From assembly GCF_030412965.1 (NCBI RefSeq), contig NZ_JAUHJQ010000006.1, positions 62,001-126,000 on the forward strand: DNA of 64,000 bases. The letters run 5' to 3'. The DNA comes from Nocardioides oceani (GTDB lineage: Bacteria; Actinomycetota; Actinomycetes; Propionibacteriales; Nocardioidaceae). Numbering within the stretch: position 1 is the first letter of the stretch; each line of letters begins with the position of its first letter. Below are positions 31,645 through 40,267 of this stretch, one piece after another. Under the pieces are notes generated by a model that saw only the letters and a program-made list of their open reading frames with translations, made no database searches and was not told where the DNA came from. A program made the translations under genes and the position numbers.

Positions 31645-32460
31645 CTAGTCCGCCTGCTCCAGCGAGGTCCGCAGCTGCACCAGCGTGCGGTTGAGCAGGC
31701 GGGAGACGTGCATCTGGGAGACGCCGATCTCCTCGGCGATCTGCGACTGGGTCATGTTCTTGAAGAACCGCAGCAGCAGGATCTTCTTCTCCCGCGGGTC
31801 CAGCCGGTCGAGCAGCGGCTTGATCGACTCGCGGATCTCCACGTGCTCGAGGTTCGCGTCGTCGACGCCGATCGCGTCGAGCATCGACGCGGCGCCGTCC
31901 TCGGAGTCGTCGCTGGCGTCCAGGGAGAGCGTGGAGTAGGCGTTGCTGGACTCGATGCCCTCGACGATCTCCTCGACCGTGCATCCGATCGCCTCGGCCA
32001 GCTCCCGCGGGGTGGGGGAGCGGCCCAGCGACTGGGTCAGCTCGGCCGTGGCCGAGCCGATCTGCATGCGCAGCTCCTGCAGCCGGCGCGGCACGCGGAT
32101 CGCCCAGCCCTTGTCGCGGAAGTAGCGCTTGATCTCGCCGATGATCGTCGGCGTCGCGTACGTCGAGAACTCCACGCCGCGGTCGGTGTCGAAGCGGTCC
32201 ACGGACTTGATCAGCCCGATGGTGCCGACCTGCACGAGGTCCTCGAACGGCTCGCCGCGGTTGCGGAAGCGTCGTGCGCAGTGCTCGACCAGCGGCAGGT
32301 GCAGGTGGACCAGGTCCTCGCGCGCCCGCTCGCGGACGTGCTGGGGCGCCTCCGCGTCGTGCAGGTCGCGGAAGAGCGCGGCGCTGCGCAGGCGCGTCAA
32401 CTCGACCCCGGTCGGCGGTGTGTCCGCCTCCGTGGCCTCCTGCGTGCGCGGGGCGTCCAT
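31645..32460 (-). CDS. sigF: SigB/SigF-family RNA polymerase sigma factor
   Basis: A 271-residue group 3 sigma factor for general stress or stationary phase. Region 2 is HLPLVEHCARRFRNRGEPFEDLVQVGTIGLIKSVDRFD and GVEFSTYATPTIIGEIKRYFRDKGW; region 3 is RRLQELRMQIGSATAELTQSLGRSPTPRELAEAI; region 4 is LDPREKKILLLRFFKNMTQSQIAEEIGVSQMHVSRLL. ATG 32460 lies 2 bp after the anti-sigma kinase stop, so it is co-translated and co-regulated. Residues before 32 are variable. Confidence 0.94.
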   Translation of the reverse strand: MDAPRTQEATEADTPPTGVELTRLRSAALFRDLHDAEAPQHVRERAREDLVHLHLPLVEHCARRFRNRGEPFEDLVQVGTIGLIKSVDRFDTDRGVEFSTYATPTIIGEIKRYFRDKGWAIRVPRRLQELRMQIGSATAELTQSLGRSPTPRELAEAIGCTVEEIVEGIESSNAYSTLSLDASDDSEDGAASMLDAIGVDDANLEHVEIRESIKPLLDRLDPREKKILLLRFFKNMTQSQIAEEIGVSQMHVSRLLNRTLVQLRTSLEQAD

Positions 32461-32462
32461 GG

Positions 32463-32903
32463 TCAGAGCCCGGCCCCCAGCGCGGCCTCGAGGTCGTCGT
32501 CCCCGAGGTCGAGCGCCTTCATCGTCATCGTGACGCCGAACCGGCCGCCCTCGGCCTGCACCGAGGCGGTCGAGGCGAGGGTGGTGAGCACCTGCCAGGC
32601 GAAGCTGTCCTGGTCGGGGGCGGCCGGCGCGGCCGCCTCCACGCTGACCGAGACCGTCATCTGGCCCGGCAGGAGCCAGAACCGGCACAGCAGGTCCGAG
32701 GCGGGGTCGGCCTCGGGGAGGACCATCGCGCTCGCCTCGCCCACCGCGATGCGCAGGTCCTCGATGTCGTCGATCGTGAAGTCCAGGCGCGCGGCCAGGC
32801 CTGCGGTGGTGGTGCGGAGCACCGAGACGTAGGCGCCGTCGGCCGGGATCCGCAGCTCGACGTCGGCGCGGTCCTGGAGGGGACCGCCGGCCGTGAGAGA
32901 CAT
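32463..32903 (-). CDS. rsbW: RsbW-type anti-sigma factor (serine-kinase fold)
   Basis: A 146-residue GHKL-fold protein of the RsbW/SpoIIAB/UsfX group that holds SigF inactive and is itself countered by an anti-anti-sigma protein. The fold shows as VELRIPADGAYVSVLRTTTAGLAARL, IDDIEDLRIAVGEASAMVL and GRFGVTMTMKAL. No anti-anti-sigma gene is in the window. It is the first gene of the rsbW-sigF operon, under a SigF-type promoter about 67 bp upstream. Confidence 0.86.
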   Translation of the reverse strand: MSLTAGGPLQDRADVELRIPADGAYVSVLRTTTAGLAARLDFTIDDIEDLRIAVGEASAMVLPEADPASDLLCRFWLLPGQMTVSVSVEAAAPAAPDQDSFAWQVLTTLASTASVQAEGGRFGVTMTMKALDLGDDDLEAALGAGL

Positions 32904-32950
32904 CTGGTTCGTCCTTCTTCGCTGGGACCTTCGTCCCGACCATAGTGGTC

Positions 32951-32988
32951 GGGGCCGGTCGCCGGGTGCTTACCCGGTGACCGGCCCC
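32951..32988 (-). terminator. Long hairpin downstream of sodN
   Basis: A 17-bp stem (16 paired) with a GCTT loop, 78 bp after the sodN stop on the same strand. It is a strong terminator candidate, and the SigF-type promoter lies within it. Confidence 0.7.
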
Positions 32989-32994
32989 GCAAAC
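32970..32994 (-). promoter_or_regulatory. SigF/SigB-type promoter of rsbW-sigF: GTTT-N15-GGGTAA
   Basis: On the minus strand GTTT (32994-32991), 15 bp, GGGTAA (32975-32970) match the GTTT-N15-17-GGGTAT consensus of this sigma group. It reads toward rsbW-sigF, so the operon would be self-activated. The -10 element is in the loop and right arm of the sodN terminator hairpin. Confidence 0.65.
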
Positions 32995-33065
32995 GAGCGA
33001 GCCTTCTTGTTACGACGACCTCGCAGGCTCGGTCGTCGATGAAGACGAAGCTGGCCTTCGCAGGT

Positions 33066-33470
33066 TCAGGCCTTCTTCGTCTCCCAGAAGATCTCCGAGA
33101 TCTCGTCGATCTTGGCGATCAGCTGGTCGGCCTTCTCCGCGTCGAAGGTGGCCTTGGTGCCGCCGCCGCCGCCCGCGAGCTTGGTCGCCTCGTTGAAGAG
33201 GGTGTGCAGCTGCGGGTACTTCTCGAAGTGCGGGGCCTTGAAGTAGTCGGTCCACAGCACCCACAGGTGGTGCTTGACCAGGTTCGAGCGCTCCTCCTTG
33301 ATGAGGATCGCGCGGGTGCGGAAGTCGGGGTCGTCGTTGTCGGCGACCTTGCCGATGATGGCCTTGATCGACTCGGCCTCGTAGCGGGCCTGGGCGGGGT
33401 CGTAGACGCCGCACGGCAGGTCGCAGTGGGCCGAGACCTCGAGGGTGGGAGCGAAGAGTCGCGCGAACAT
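33066..33470 (-). CDS. sodN: Nickel superoxide dismutase precursor
   Basis: A 134-residue Ni-SOD, a cytosolic hexamer that dismutates superoxide. The 14-residue leader is removed so that His15 becomes residue 1; the nickel hook HCDLPCGVYDP follows, holding the metal through the N-terminal amine, His1 and Cys2/Cys6. The rest is a four-helix bundle (about residues 30-125). ATG 33470 is preceded by GAGAGG. Divergent from the maturation protease with 134 bp between starts. The order sodN/sodX is standard. Confidence 0.96.
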   Translation of the reverse strand: MFARLFAPTLEVSAHCDLPCGVYDPAQARYEAESIKAIIGKVADNDDPDFRTRAILIKEERSNLVKHHLWVLWTDYFKAPHFEKYPQLHTLFNEATKLAGGGGGTKATFDAEKADQLIAKIDEISEIFWETKKA

Positions 33471-33604
33471 TGCCGTCCTCTCAGGTGGGTGGCTTCTCGT
33501 TGATCGTGTCGAGCCGAGGTGGACCGGCGCTGCGGCCGGTGCCGCCTGCGACACTACTCCGCGTGTCACGTGACGCACGAGGAGGTCGCCGCGGCTCGGG
33601 ACCG

Positions 33605-33919
33605 GTGCCCAGGATCGGTCTGGCGCACGTCTCTGGCGACTCGATGCGCCCGACGCTGACGCCCGGGGACCGGCTCGTCGTGCTCCACGGGAGGGTCCCG
33701 CGGCCGGGCCGGGTGGTGGTCGCCCGGCTGCCCGACGGGACGGTCGCGGTCAAGCGGGCGGTGGAGCGACGTACGACGGCGGCGGGACGGCCCGGCTGGT
33801 GGCTGCTCAGCGACGACCCGGAGCGCGGCGTGGACTCCCGGCACCGCGGACCGGTCGCGGACGAGGACGTCCTGGCCGTCGTGGTGGCCCGCCTCTGGCC
33901 GCGCCCGCGGCGGCTGTGA
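33605..33919 (+). CDS. sodX: Ni-SOD maturation protease (S26 family)
   Basis: A 104-residue signal-peptidase-like protein with no membrane anchor. The nucleophile Ser is in GDSMRPTLTPGDRLVV and the general-base Lys in GTVAVKRAVER. SodX cleaves the leader of pro-SodN. The GTG start at 33605 is tentative: no good ribosome site precedes it, and AGGAGG at 33581 is too far away; upstream in-frame GTGs at 33563 and 33470 are the alternatives. The perfect palindrome GTCACGTGAC (33565-33574) lies in the shared promoter region. Confidence 0.85.
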   Translation: MPRIGLAHVSGDSMRPTLTPGDRLVVLHGRVPRPGRVVVARLPDGTVAVKRAVERRTTAAGRPGWWLLSDDPERGVDSRHRGPVADEDVLAVVVARLWPRPRRL

Positions 33920-34009
33920 CACCTCTCGTGCGGGTCGGCGGGCCCCTGTGACCCACACCATGATGGACAGCACCGACCGCGCCGGTCGGCTGTGCCAGAG
34001 TGGCCGACC

Positions 34010-35233
34010 ATGGCGACACCGCACGAGACGACCGAGGCTCCCCAGGCCCCCGAGGCCGCTGCACCCGACCACCCCCTGGCGGGGGACCCGGTCTTCGACC
34101 TGCACGTAGGCGGCAAGCTCGAGACGGTCTCCACGGTGTCGCTCGCGGGCGCCGACGAGCTCTCGATGGCCTACACCCCGGGCGTCGCGCGCGTGTGCAC
34201 CGCGATCGCCGAGGACCCCTCGATGACCCAGCACTACACATGGGTCCCCAACACGGTCGCCGTCGTCACCGACGGCACGGCGGTGCTCGGCCTCGGTGAC
34301 ATCGGCCCGGCCGCCGCGATGCCGGTGATGGAGGGCAAGGCGGTGCTGTTCAAGCAGTTCGGCGGCGTCGACGCCGTCCCGATCTGCCTCGACACCACCG
34401 ACACCGACGAGATCATCGAGACGGTCGCGCGGCTCGCCCCGAGCTTCGGCGGCATCAACCTCGAGGACATCTCCGCCCCGCGCTGCTTCGAGATCGAGGA
34501 CCGCCTCAAGGAGCGGCTCGACATCCCCGTCTTCCACGACGACCAGCACGGCACCGCGGTCGTCGCGCTCGCCGCCCTCAAGAACGCGCTGCGCCTGACC
34601 GGCCGCACCCCGGCCGAGACCCGCGTGGTGATCTCCGGCGCCGGCGCCGCCGGCGTGGCCGTCGCGCGGATCCTGCTCGAGGCCGGCATCACCGACCTCG
34701 CCGTGACCGACCGCAAGGGCGTGCTGAGCTCCGAGCGCGGCGACCTCACCCCGGTCAAGCGGGTGGTCGCCGAGCTGACCGCCGACACCACCGGCCGCAG
34801 CGGCACCCTCGCCGACGTGCTCGTCGGCGCCGACGTCTACATCGGCGTCTCCGGCGGCACCGTGCCCGAGGAGCACGTCGCGCGGATGGCCGACGACGCG
34901 ATCATCTTCGGCCTCGCCAACCCGATCCCCGAGGTGCTCCCCGAGGTCGCGCACCGCCACGCGCGCGTGGTGGCCACCGGCCGCTCGGACTTCCCGAACC
35001 AGATCAACAACGTGCTGGCCTTCCCCGGCATCTTCCGCGGTGCCTTCGACGTGCGCGCCACGGCGATCACCGAGGGGATGAAGCTGGCGGCCGCCGACGC
35101 GCTCGCGGGCCTCGTGGGCGACCAGCTCGCCGAGGACTACGTCATCCCGTCGCCGTTCGACGAGCGGGTCGGTCCCGCGGTCTCCGCCGCCGTCGCCGAG
35201 GCCGCGCGCCGCGACGGCGTCGCGCGCCGCTGA
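34010..35233 (+). CDS. NAD(P)-dependent malic enzyme
   Basis: A 407-residue malate dehydrogenase (decarboxylating) that makes pyruvate and CO2. Malic N domain: [15 protein letters not shown] with the catalytic Tyr, and [12 protein letters not shown]. Metal/acid region: [28 protein letters not shown] domain: [19 protein letters not shown]. It is the short bacterial form without a phosphotransacetylase tail. ATG 34010 is chosen (CAGAGT 8 nt upstream); GTG 33992 would add six residues. It provides pyruvate and reducing power. Confidence 0.93.
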   Translation: MATPHETTEAPQAPEAAAPDHPLAGDPVFDLHVGGKLETVSTVSLAGADELSMAYTPGVARVCTAIAEDPSMTQHYTWVPNTVAVVTDGTAVLGLGDIGPAAAMPVMEGKAVLFKQFGGVDAVPICLDTTDTDEIIETVARLAPSFGGINLEDISAPRCFEIEDRLKERLDIPVFHDDQHGTAVVALAALKNALRLTGRTPAETRVVISGAGAAGVAVARILLEAGITDLAVTDRKGVLSSERGDLTPVKRVVAELTADTTGRSGTLADVLVGADVYIGVSGGTVPEEHVARMADDAIIFGLANPIPEVLPEVAHRHARVVATGRSDFPNQINNVLAFPGIFRGAFDVRATAITEGMKLAAADALAGLVGDQLAEDYVIPSPFDERVGPAVSAAVAEAARRDGVARR

Positions 35234-35269
35234 CCGGCTGAGCCGCGCCGAGAGGGGCACCTGGCCGCC

Positions 35270-36238
35270 GTGCTCGCCGTCTACGCCGAACGCTTCGCAC
35301 CCGACGACCCGCTCTCCGCCCTGGTCGTGGGCGAGCAGCCCGAGCCGGTCGCGCCCGACGGCTGGGCGCGGGTCCGGATCCGCGCCGCCGCGCTCAACCA
35401 CCACGACCTGTGGACCCTGCGGGGCGTCGGGATCAAGGCCGACGCGCTGCCGATGGTGCTCGGCTGCGACGGCGCCGGCGTCGACGAGGACGGCAACGAG
35501 GTCGTCGTCCACGCGGTGATCGGTGACCCCGGTGCTGCCGACGACGAGACCCTCGATCCCGACCGCGCGATCCTCTCCGAGCGGCACTGGGGCACCTTCG
35601 CCGAGACGATCGTGGTGCCGCGGCGCAACCTGGTCCCCAAGCCGGCGTCGCTGTCGTTCGAGGAGGCCGCGTGCCTGCCCTCGGCCTGGCTCACGGCGTA
35701 CCGCATGCTCTTCACCCAGGGCGGCTGCCGCCCCGGCCAGACCGTGCTCGTCCAGGGCGCCGGCGGGGGAGTGGCCACCGCGCTGATCGTGCTCGCGCGC
35801 GCCGCCGGGCTCCGCGTGCTCGCGACCAGCCGGGACGAGGCCAAGCGGCGACGGGCGCTGGAGATCGGCGCCCACGAGACGTACGCCGCAGGGGAGCGGC
35901 TGCCGGTCACGGTCGACGCCGTCATGGAGACCGTCGGCCGCGCGACCTGGTCGCACTCGGTGCGGTCGCTGCGGCCCGGCGGCACGATCGTCGTCTCCGG
36001 TACCACCTCGGGGCCGAACCCGGACGACGCCGAGCTGACCCGCATCTTCTACCGGCAGCTGCGCGTCGTCGGCTCGACGATGGGCACCCGCAACGAGCTC
36101 TCGGCGCTCGTCGCGATGCTCGACGCCACCGGCGTGCGGCCGCTCGTCGACAGGGTGCTGCCGCTGTCGCAGGCGCGGGCGGGCTTCGAGGCGATGGCCG
36201 GCGGCGACCTCTTCGGCAAGGTGGTGTTCACGCTGTGA
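35270..36238 (+). CDS. Zinc-type alcohol dehydrogenase / quinone oxidoreductase-like (MDR)
   Basis: A 322-residue medium-chain dehydrogenase/reductase. N-terminal GroES-like fold (AALNHHDLWTLRGVG, GCDGAGVDEDGNEVVV) and C-terminal Rossmann fold (GQTVLVQGAGGGVATALIVLARAAG). It lacks the structural-zinc Cys cluster, so it is probably a quinone-oxidoreductase-type member using NADPH. GTG start about 36 bp after malic enzyme. Its stop overlaps the next start (GTGA), giving an oxidoreductase pair. Confidence 0.88.
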   Translation: MLAVYAERFAPDDPLSALVVGEQPEPVAPDGWARVRIRAAALNHHDLWTLRGVGIKADALPMVLGCDGAGVDEDGNEVVVHAVIGDPGAADDETLDPDRAILSERHWGTFAETIVVPRRNLVPKPASLSFEEAACLPSAWLTAYRMLFTQGGCRPGQTVLVQGAGGGVATALIVLARAAGLRVLATSRDEAKRRRALEIGAHETYAAGERLPVTVDAVMETVGRATWSHSVRSLRPGGTIVVSGTTSGPNPDDAELTRIFYRQLRVVGSTMGTRNELSALVAMLDATGVRPLVDRVLPLSQARAGFEAMAGGDLFGKVVFTL

Positions 36239-36933
36239 GCGCCCACCCTGTGACGAGCCCGCGCAGCCACCTGCTCACCGGTGCCGGCTCGGGGATCGGC
36301 GAGCTGCTCGCCCGGCGCCTGCACGACCGCGGCGACCGGCTGGTGCTGCTCGCTCGCACGCCGGCCCGCGCCGAGGAGCTCGCGGCTGCGTACCCCGGCG
36401 CGAGCGTGCTCGCCGCCGACCTCGCCGACCCCGCCTCGGTGGAGTCCCTGGAGCTGCCGGAGCGGCTCGACTCCGTCGTCCACGCCGCCGGGGTCGTCGA
36501 GCTCGGTCCGGTGGCCGAGCTGTCGGCCGCCGCCTGGCAGGAGACGCTGGGGGTGAACCTGGTCGCGCCGGCCGTCCTCACCCGGCAGGCGCTGCCCGCC
36601 CTGCGGGCGGCGCGCGGGACCGTCGTCCTGGTCAACTCCGGCGCCGGTCTCACCGCGAACCCCGACTGGTCGGCGTACGCCGCCTCCAAGCACGGCCTCC
36701 GCGCGCTCGCCGACGCCCTGCGGGCCGAGGAGTCCGGCACGGGCGTCCGGGTCACGTCGGTCTTCCCCGGCCGGACCGCCACCCCGATGCAGGAGGAGGT
36801 GCACCGCCAGGAGGGCAAGGCGTACGACGCCGCCGCCTGGATCCAGCCGGCGACCGTCGTCGACCTGGTGCTGCACGTGCTCGACCTGCCCGAGGACGCG
36901 GTCGTGCCGGAGGTCGTCGTCAGGCCTCGCTGA
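36235..36933 (+). CDS. Short-chain dehydrogenase/reductase
   Basis: A 232-residue SDR. Cofactor motif LTGAGSGIGELLARRL at residues 14-29, HAAGVVELGP in place of NNAG, catalytic VNSGAG and YAASK. Typical of small SDRs acting on carbonyl substrates. GTG 36235 overlaps the MDR stop by four bases; a frame reaching back to 35671 is shadow. It converges with the TetR gene. Confidence 0.9.
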   Translation: MSAHPVTSPRSHLLTGAGSGIGELLARRLHDRGDRLVLLARTPARAEELAAAYPGASVLAADLADPASVESLELPERLDSVVHAAGVVELGPVAELSAAAWQETLGVNLVAPAVLTRQALPALRAARGTVVLVNSGAGLTANPDWSAYAASKHGLRALADALRAEESGTGVRVTSVFPGRTATPMQEEVHRQEGKAYDAAAWIQPATVVDLVLHVLDLPEDAVVPEVVVRPR

Positions 36934-36948
36934 CCGCCGGTCCCGCGC

Positions 36949-37578
36949 TCAGGACCGCGAGCGCCAGCGCATCGCGCCGACGAGGACCATCCGCAGCTGG
37001 GTGCGGGCGTTCTCCGCGAGCTGACGCTCGACGTCGGGCCGGCCGGTCGCGGCCAGGATCGACTCGGCGGTGGCGACCATCGCCGTGACGATGAGGTTCG
37101 ACAGCACGCGCAGGTCCTCCCCGGACCATTGCTCGGTGCCGGGCAGCCGCGCGAGGTCGGTCGCGAGCTCGCGCTCGCACAGCTCGATCTCGTGGCGGAT
37201 CGCGTCGCGGACGGACGGCGGACCGGCCGCCCGCTCGCGGGCGATGAAGCGGAAGTGCTGGCGCTGCCGGTGGACGTGGTCGACGAGGATCCGCACCGAG
37301 GAGTCGGCGATGCCGGCGAACCCGTCGACCGCGCCGTCGCCACGACGTACGTCGCGCAGCATCGCGCGCAAGGACACGAACGACTCGTCGACCAGCGCCA
37401 GCCCGAGCGCCTCGATGGACTCGAAGTGCCGGTAGAAGGCGGTCGGGACGATGCCGACCTCCTTGGCGACCTGCCGCAGCGAGAGGGCGACCAGGGAGCT
37501 GTCCTCGCAGAGGTCGAGCGCCGCGTCCAGGATCGCGCGGCGCGTGCGCTCCTTGCGCTCGACCCTGGTCTCGGACAT
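36949..37578 (-). CDS. TetR family regulator, probable desaturase repressor
   Basis: A 209-residue TetR protein. The helix-turn-helix is RRAILDAALDLCEDSSLVALSLRQVAKEVGIVPTAFYRHFES (residues 13-54). The C-terminal domain pattern (SVRDAIRHEIELCERELATDLARL) resembles fatty-acid-sensing TetRs. It is divergent from the reductase-desaturase operon with 144 bp between starts, the arrangement of DesT-type regulators, so control of unsaturated fatty-acid synthesis is the leading idea. TTCACTGAA (about 37687-37695) is a small dyad in the shared region. Confidence 0.87.
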   Translation of the reverse strand: MSETRVERKERTRRAILDAALDLCEDSSLVALSLRQVAKEVGIVPTAFYRHFESIEALGLALVDESFVSLRAMLRDVRRGDGAVDGFAGIADSSVRILVDHVHRQRQHFRFIARERAAGPPSVRDAIRHEIELCERELATDLARLPGTEQWSGEDLRVLSNLIVTAMVATAESILAATGRPDVERQLAENARTQLRMVLVGAMRWRSRS

Positions 37579-37641
37579 CGGCTCATCGTAGCCCTCGTCA
37601 CACCTGCGGAGGACGTGTGTGCACCCTCACCCGCCCCGACC

Positions 37642-37670
37642 TTGACCCTGCACGGGGAATCGAGCAACGT
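37642..37670 (+). promoter_or_regulatory. Candidate promoter of the desaturase operon
   Basis: TTGACC (37642-37647), 17 bp, CAACGT (37665-37670). The -35 is good and the -10 weak, as expected for a promoter that is also subject to repressor control. Confidence 0.4.
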
Positions 37671-37722
37671 AGTGGGTGCACAGTCGTTCACTGAATACGT
37701 GCACTCCCGAAGGAGCCGCCCC

Positions 37723-38802
37723 ATGGGGATCGCCACCTCCGTCCTGCGCAGCCGCGCCGTCGCCGCACTCGCCTCGCCGCACGGCGTCGACCGCTACCTC
37801 GAGCTCGTCAACCCGATGTGGGCCGCCCACGAGGTCCGCGCCCGCGTGGTGGACGTCCACCGCGAGGTCGACGTGCCCGGGCACCCGCCGGTCGCCACCC
37901 TCACCCTGCAGCCGACCTCGACCTGGCGCGGCCACCGCGCCGGCCAGCACGTCCAGGTCGGCGTCGAGATCGACGGCGCCCGGCGCACGACCCGGGTCTT
38001 CACGATCTCCAGCCCCGAGAGCCGCCCGGGCGACCGGTTCACGATCACCCTTCGGGCGAACCCCGAGGGGCTCGTCTCCCGCTACCTCGTCGAGCAGGCC
38101 CGCCCCGGCACGATGGTCCACCTCAGCCAGGCCCAGGGCGAGTTCGTCCTGCCCGACGCCGTGCCCGAGCGGATCCTGCTGGTCTCCGGCGGCTCCGGCA
38201 TCACGCCGGTGATGTCGATGCTGCGCTCGCTCCAGCGCCGCACGCACCGGGGACAGGTGACGTTCCTGCACTACGCCCAGAGCCCCGAGCACCAGATCTT
38301 CGCCGCCGAGCTCGACGAGATCCGGCGCTCCGGCCACGGCATCGACGTGCGGCTGCTGCACCCCGAGCTCGGCGACCCGGCCCTCTCGCCGGCGTACCTC
38401 GAGCGGCTGGTCCCGGGGTACCGCGACGTGCCCACCTGGGCCTGCGGCCCGGCGCCGCTCATCGAGGCCGTCCAGCGCTGCTACGACGACTCGCCCGCGC
38501 TGCGCCTGGAGTACTTCAAGCCGCCGAAGGTCGCGGGGTCCGACGCCGCCGAGGGCGACGTCGTCTTCAGCCGCTCCGGAGCGACCGGCGCCAACACCGG
38601 CGCCACCCTGCTCGACCAGGCCGAGGCGCTTGGCTTGAAGCCCGAGTCCGGCTGCCGGATGGGCATCTGCTTCTCCTGCGTCTCCCGCAAGAGCGAGGGG
38701 ACCGTGCGCAACGTGCTGACCGGCGAGGAGTCCTCGCTGCCCGACGAGGACGTCCGCATCTGCGTCTCCGCCCCCGTGGGCGACTGCACCGTCGACCTCT
38801 GA
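37723..38802 (+). CDS. Ferredoxin reductase with fused [2Fe-2S] domain (desaturase electron donor)
   Basis: A 359-residue flavoprotein carrying electrons from NAD(P)H to the desaturase. FAD domain (about 38-135, RTTRVFTISSPESRPGDRFTITLR), NAD domain (ILLVSGGSGITPVMSMLRSL), and a C-terminal plant-type [2Fe-2S] domain with Cys311, Cys316, Cys319 (CRMGICFSC) and Cys347. This is the partner type of the stearoyl-CoA desaturase in M. tuberculosis (Rv3230c with DesA3). ATG 37723 has AAGGAG 8 nt upstream. The desaturase follows at 31 bp. Confidence 0.93.
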   Translation: MGIATSVLRSRAVAALASPHGVDRYLELVNPMWAAHEVRARVVDVHREVDVPGHPPVATLTLQPTSTWRGHRAGQHVQVGVEIDGARRTTRVFTISSPESRPGDRFTITLRANPEGLVSRYLVEQARPGTMVHLSQAQGEFVLPDAVPERILLVSGGSGITPVMSMLRSLQRRTHRGQVTFLHYAQSPEHQIFAAELDEIRRSGHGIDVRLLHPELGDPALSPAYLERLVPGYRDVPTWACGPAPLIEAVQRCYDDSPALRLEYFKPPKVAGSDAAEGDVVFSRSGATGANTGATLLDQAEALGLKPESGCRMGICFSCVSRKSEGTVRNVLTGEESSLPDEDVRICVSAPVGDCTVDL

Positions 38803-38833
38803 CCCACCTCCCGAACCGAGCGGAAGGACCACC

Positions 38834-39985
38834 ATGACCGCCACCCAGGACCGCCCCACCACCGAGGCGCCCCCGGCGCCCGACGCCACGATCTTCGGCC
38901 GGCTCGGCCCCGAGCAGCTCGAGGCCTTCGGCGAGGAGATGGACGCCATCCGCCAGCGCGTCCTCGCCGACCTCGGCGAGGCCGACGCGGCGTACATCCG
39001 CAACGTCGTCAAGGCCCAGCGCGCCTTCGAGATCGCCGGCCGCGCGCTGTTCTACCTGCCGCCCGCGTGGCCGCTCGCCGTCGCCTCGCTCAGCGTCTCC
39101 AAGATCCTGGACAACATGGAGATCGGGCACAACGTCATGCACGGCCAGTACGACTGGATGGGCGACCCGGGCCTGAGCTCGCGGATGTACGAGTGGGACA
39201 ACGTGTGCCCGAGCGAGCAGTGGAAGTACAGCCACAACTACATCCACCACACCTACACCAACATCCTCGGCAAGGACCGCGACATCGGCTACGGCGTCCT
39301 GCGGATGGACGAGGACCAGCCGTGGCACCCGTACTACCTCGGCAACCCGCTCTACGCGTTCCTCCTCATGGTCTTCTTCGAGTGGGGCGTCGCGATGCAC
39401 GACCTCGAGGTCGAGAACCTGGTCGCCGGCAAGCGCAAGATCGAGGAGAACAGGGCGCTGCACGCCGGGATCATGCGCAAGGTCAAGCGCCAGGCGCTCA
39501 AGGACTACGTGCTGTTCCCCGCGCTGACCGGACCGCTGTTCCCGCTGACCTTCGCCGGCAACGCGACCGCGAACCTCGTCCGCAACGTCTGGGCGTTCAA
39601 CATCATCTTCTGCGGCCACTTCCCGGCCGGCGTCGCGACCTTCTCCCAGGAGGAGTGCGAGGACGAGAGCCGCGGCCAGTGGTACTTCCGCCAGCTGCTC
39701 GGCTCGGCCAACATCACCGGCGGCAAGCTGTTCCACCTGATGACCGGCAACCTCAGCCACCAGATCGAGCACCACCTGTTCCCGGACCTGCCGGCCCGGC
39801 GCTACCCGGAGATCGCCGAGGACGTCCGCGACATCTGCGAGCGCTACGACCTGCCCTACAACACCGGGCCGCTCGGCAAGCAGCTGTTCAGCGTGGCCAA
39901 GAAGATCTGCCGCCTCGCCCTGCCCGACCGGCGGACGAAGGAGGAGTCGCCGGTCGCCGAGCAGGACGCCGCGGTGGCCGCCTGA
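38834..39985 (+). CDS. Membrane fatty acyl-CoA desaturase
   Basis: A 383-residue integral membrane diiron desaturase of the DesA3 type, introducing a double bond (probably delta-9) into acyl-CoA. The three His boxes are present: HNVMH (99-103), HNYIHH (134-139) and HQIEHH (309-314). Hydrophobic segments are near the first box and at residues 170-190 and 225-265. ATG 38834 has GAAGGA upstream. It is in an operon with the reductase and is probably controlled by the divergent TetR. Confidence 0.94.
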   Translation: MTATQDRPTTEAPPAPDATIFGRLGPEQLEAFGEEMDAIRQRVLADLGEADAAYIRNVVKAQRAFEIAGRALFYLPPAWPLAVASLSVSKILDNMEIGHNVMHGQYDWMGDPGLSSRMYEWDNVCPSEQWKYSHNYIHHTYTNILGKDRDIGYGVLRMDEDQPWHPYYLGNPLYAFLLMVFFEWGVAMHDLEVENLVAGKRKIEENRALHAGIMRKVKRQALKDYVLFPALTGPLFPLTFAGNATANLVRNVWAFNIIFCGHFPAGVATFSQEECEDESRGQWYFRQLLGSANITGGKLFHLMTGNLSHQIEHHLFPDLPARRYPEIAEDVRDICERYDLPYNTGPLGKQLFSVAKKICRLALPDRRTKEESPVAEQDAAVAA

Positions 39986-40009
39986 GCGCGGCCCGGCCAC
40001 ACTGGGACC

Positions 40010-40267
40010 ATGAAGGACCACCTGAGCAAGGCCGAGATCCGCAAGGACGCCGTGCAGGGCGCGGTCGAGGCGACCGCGACCGCCGTCGGCGAGGTGGCGA
40101 CCATCCTCACCCGCGCGGTCCGCGACGTCGCCGGTGCGGTCGGCGGGCTGGCCACCGAGGTCTTCGAGCTGCGTGACGCCGCCCGCCGGGCCTCCGTCGA
40201 GCACCGCGCTGGGCTCCCCACCGAGCTCGGCGAGGAGGGTCCGCGGGGCGGCGCTGCCGGGTCGTGA
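40010..40267 (+). CDS. Small helical protein of unknown function, C-terminus formed by a repeat
   Basis: An 85-residue protein with an amphipathic helix (KDAVQGAVEATATAVGEVATILTRAVRDVAGAVGGLATEVFELRDAARRA) and a loose C-terminal tail. It follows the desaturase by 24 bp, so it may be co-transcribed, though no function is known. Codons after about residue 63 lie in the first copy of the 155-bp repeat, so that tail may be recently acquired. I see no family. Confidence 0.55.
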   Translation: MKDHLSKAEIRKDAVQGAVEATATAVGEVATILTRAVRDVAGAVGGLATEVFELRDAARRASVEHRAGLPTELGEEGPRGGAAGS

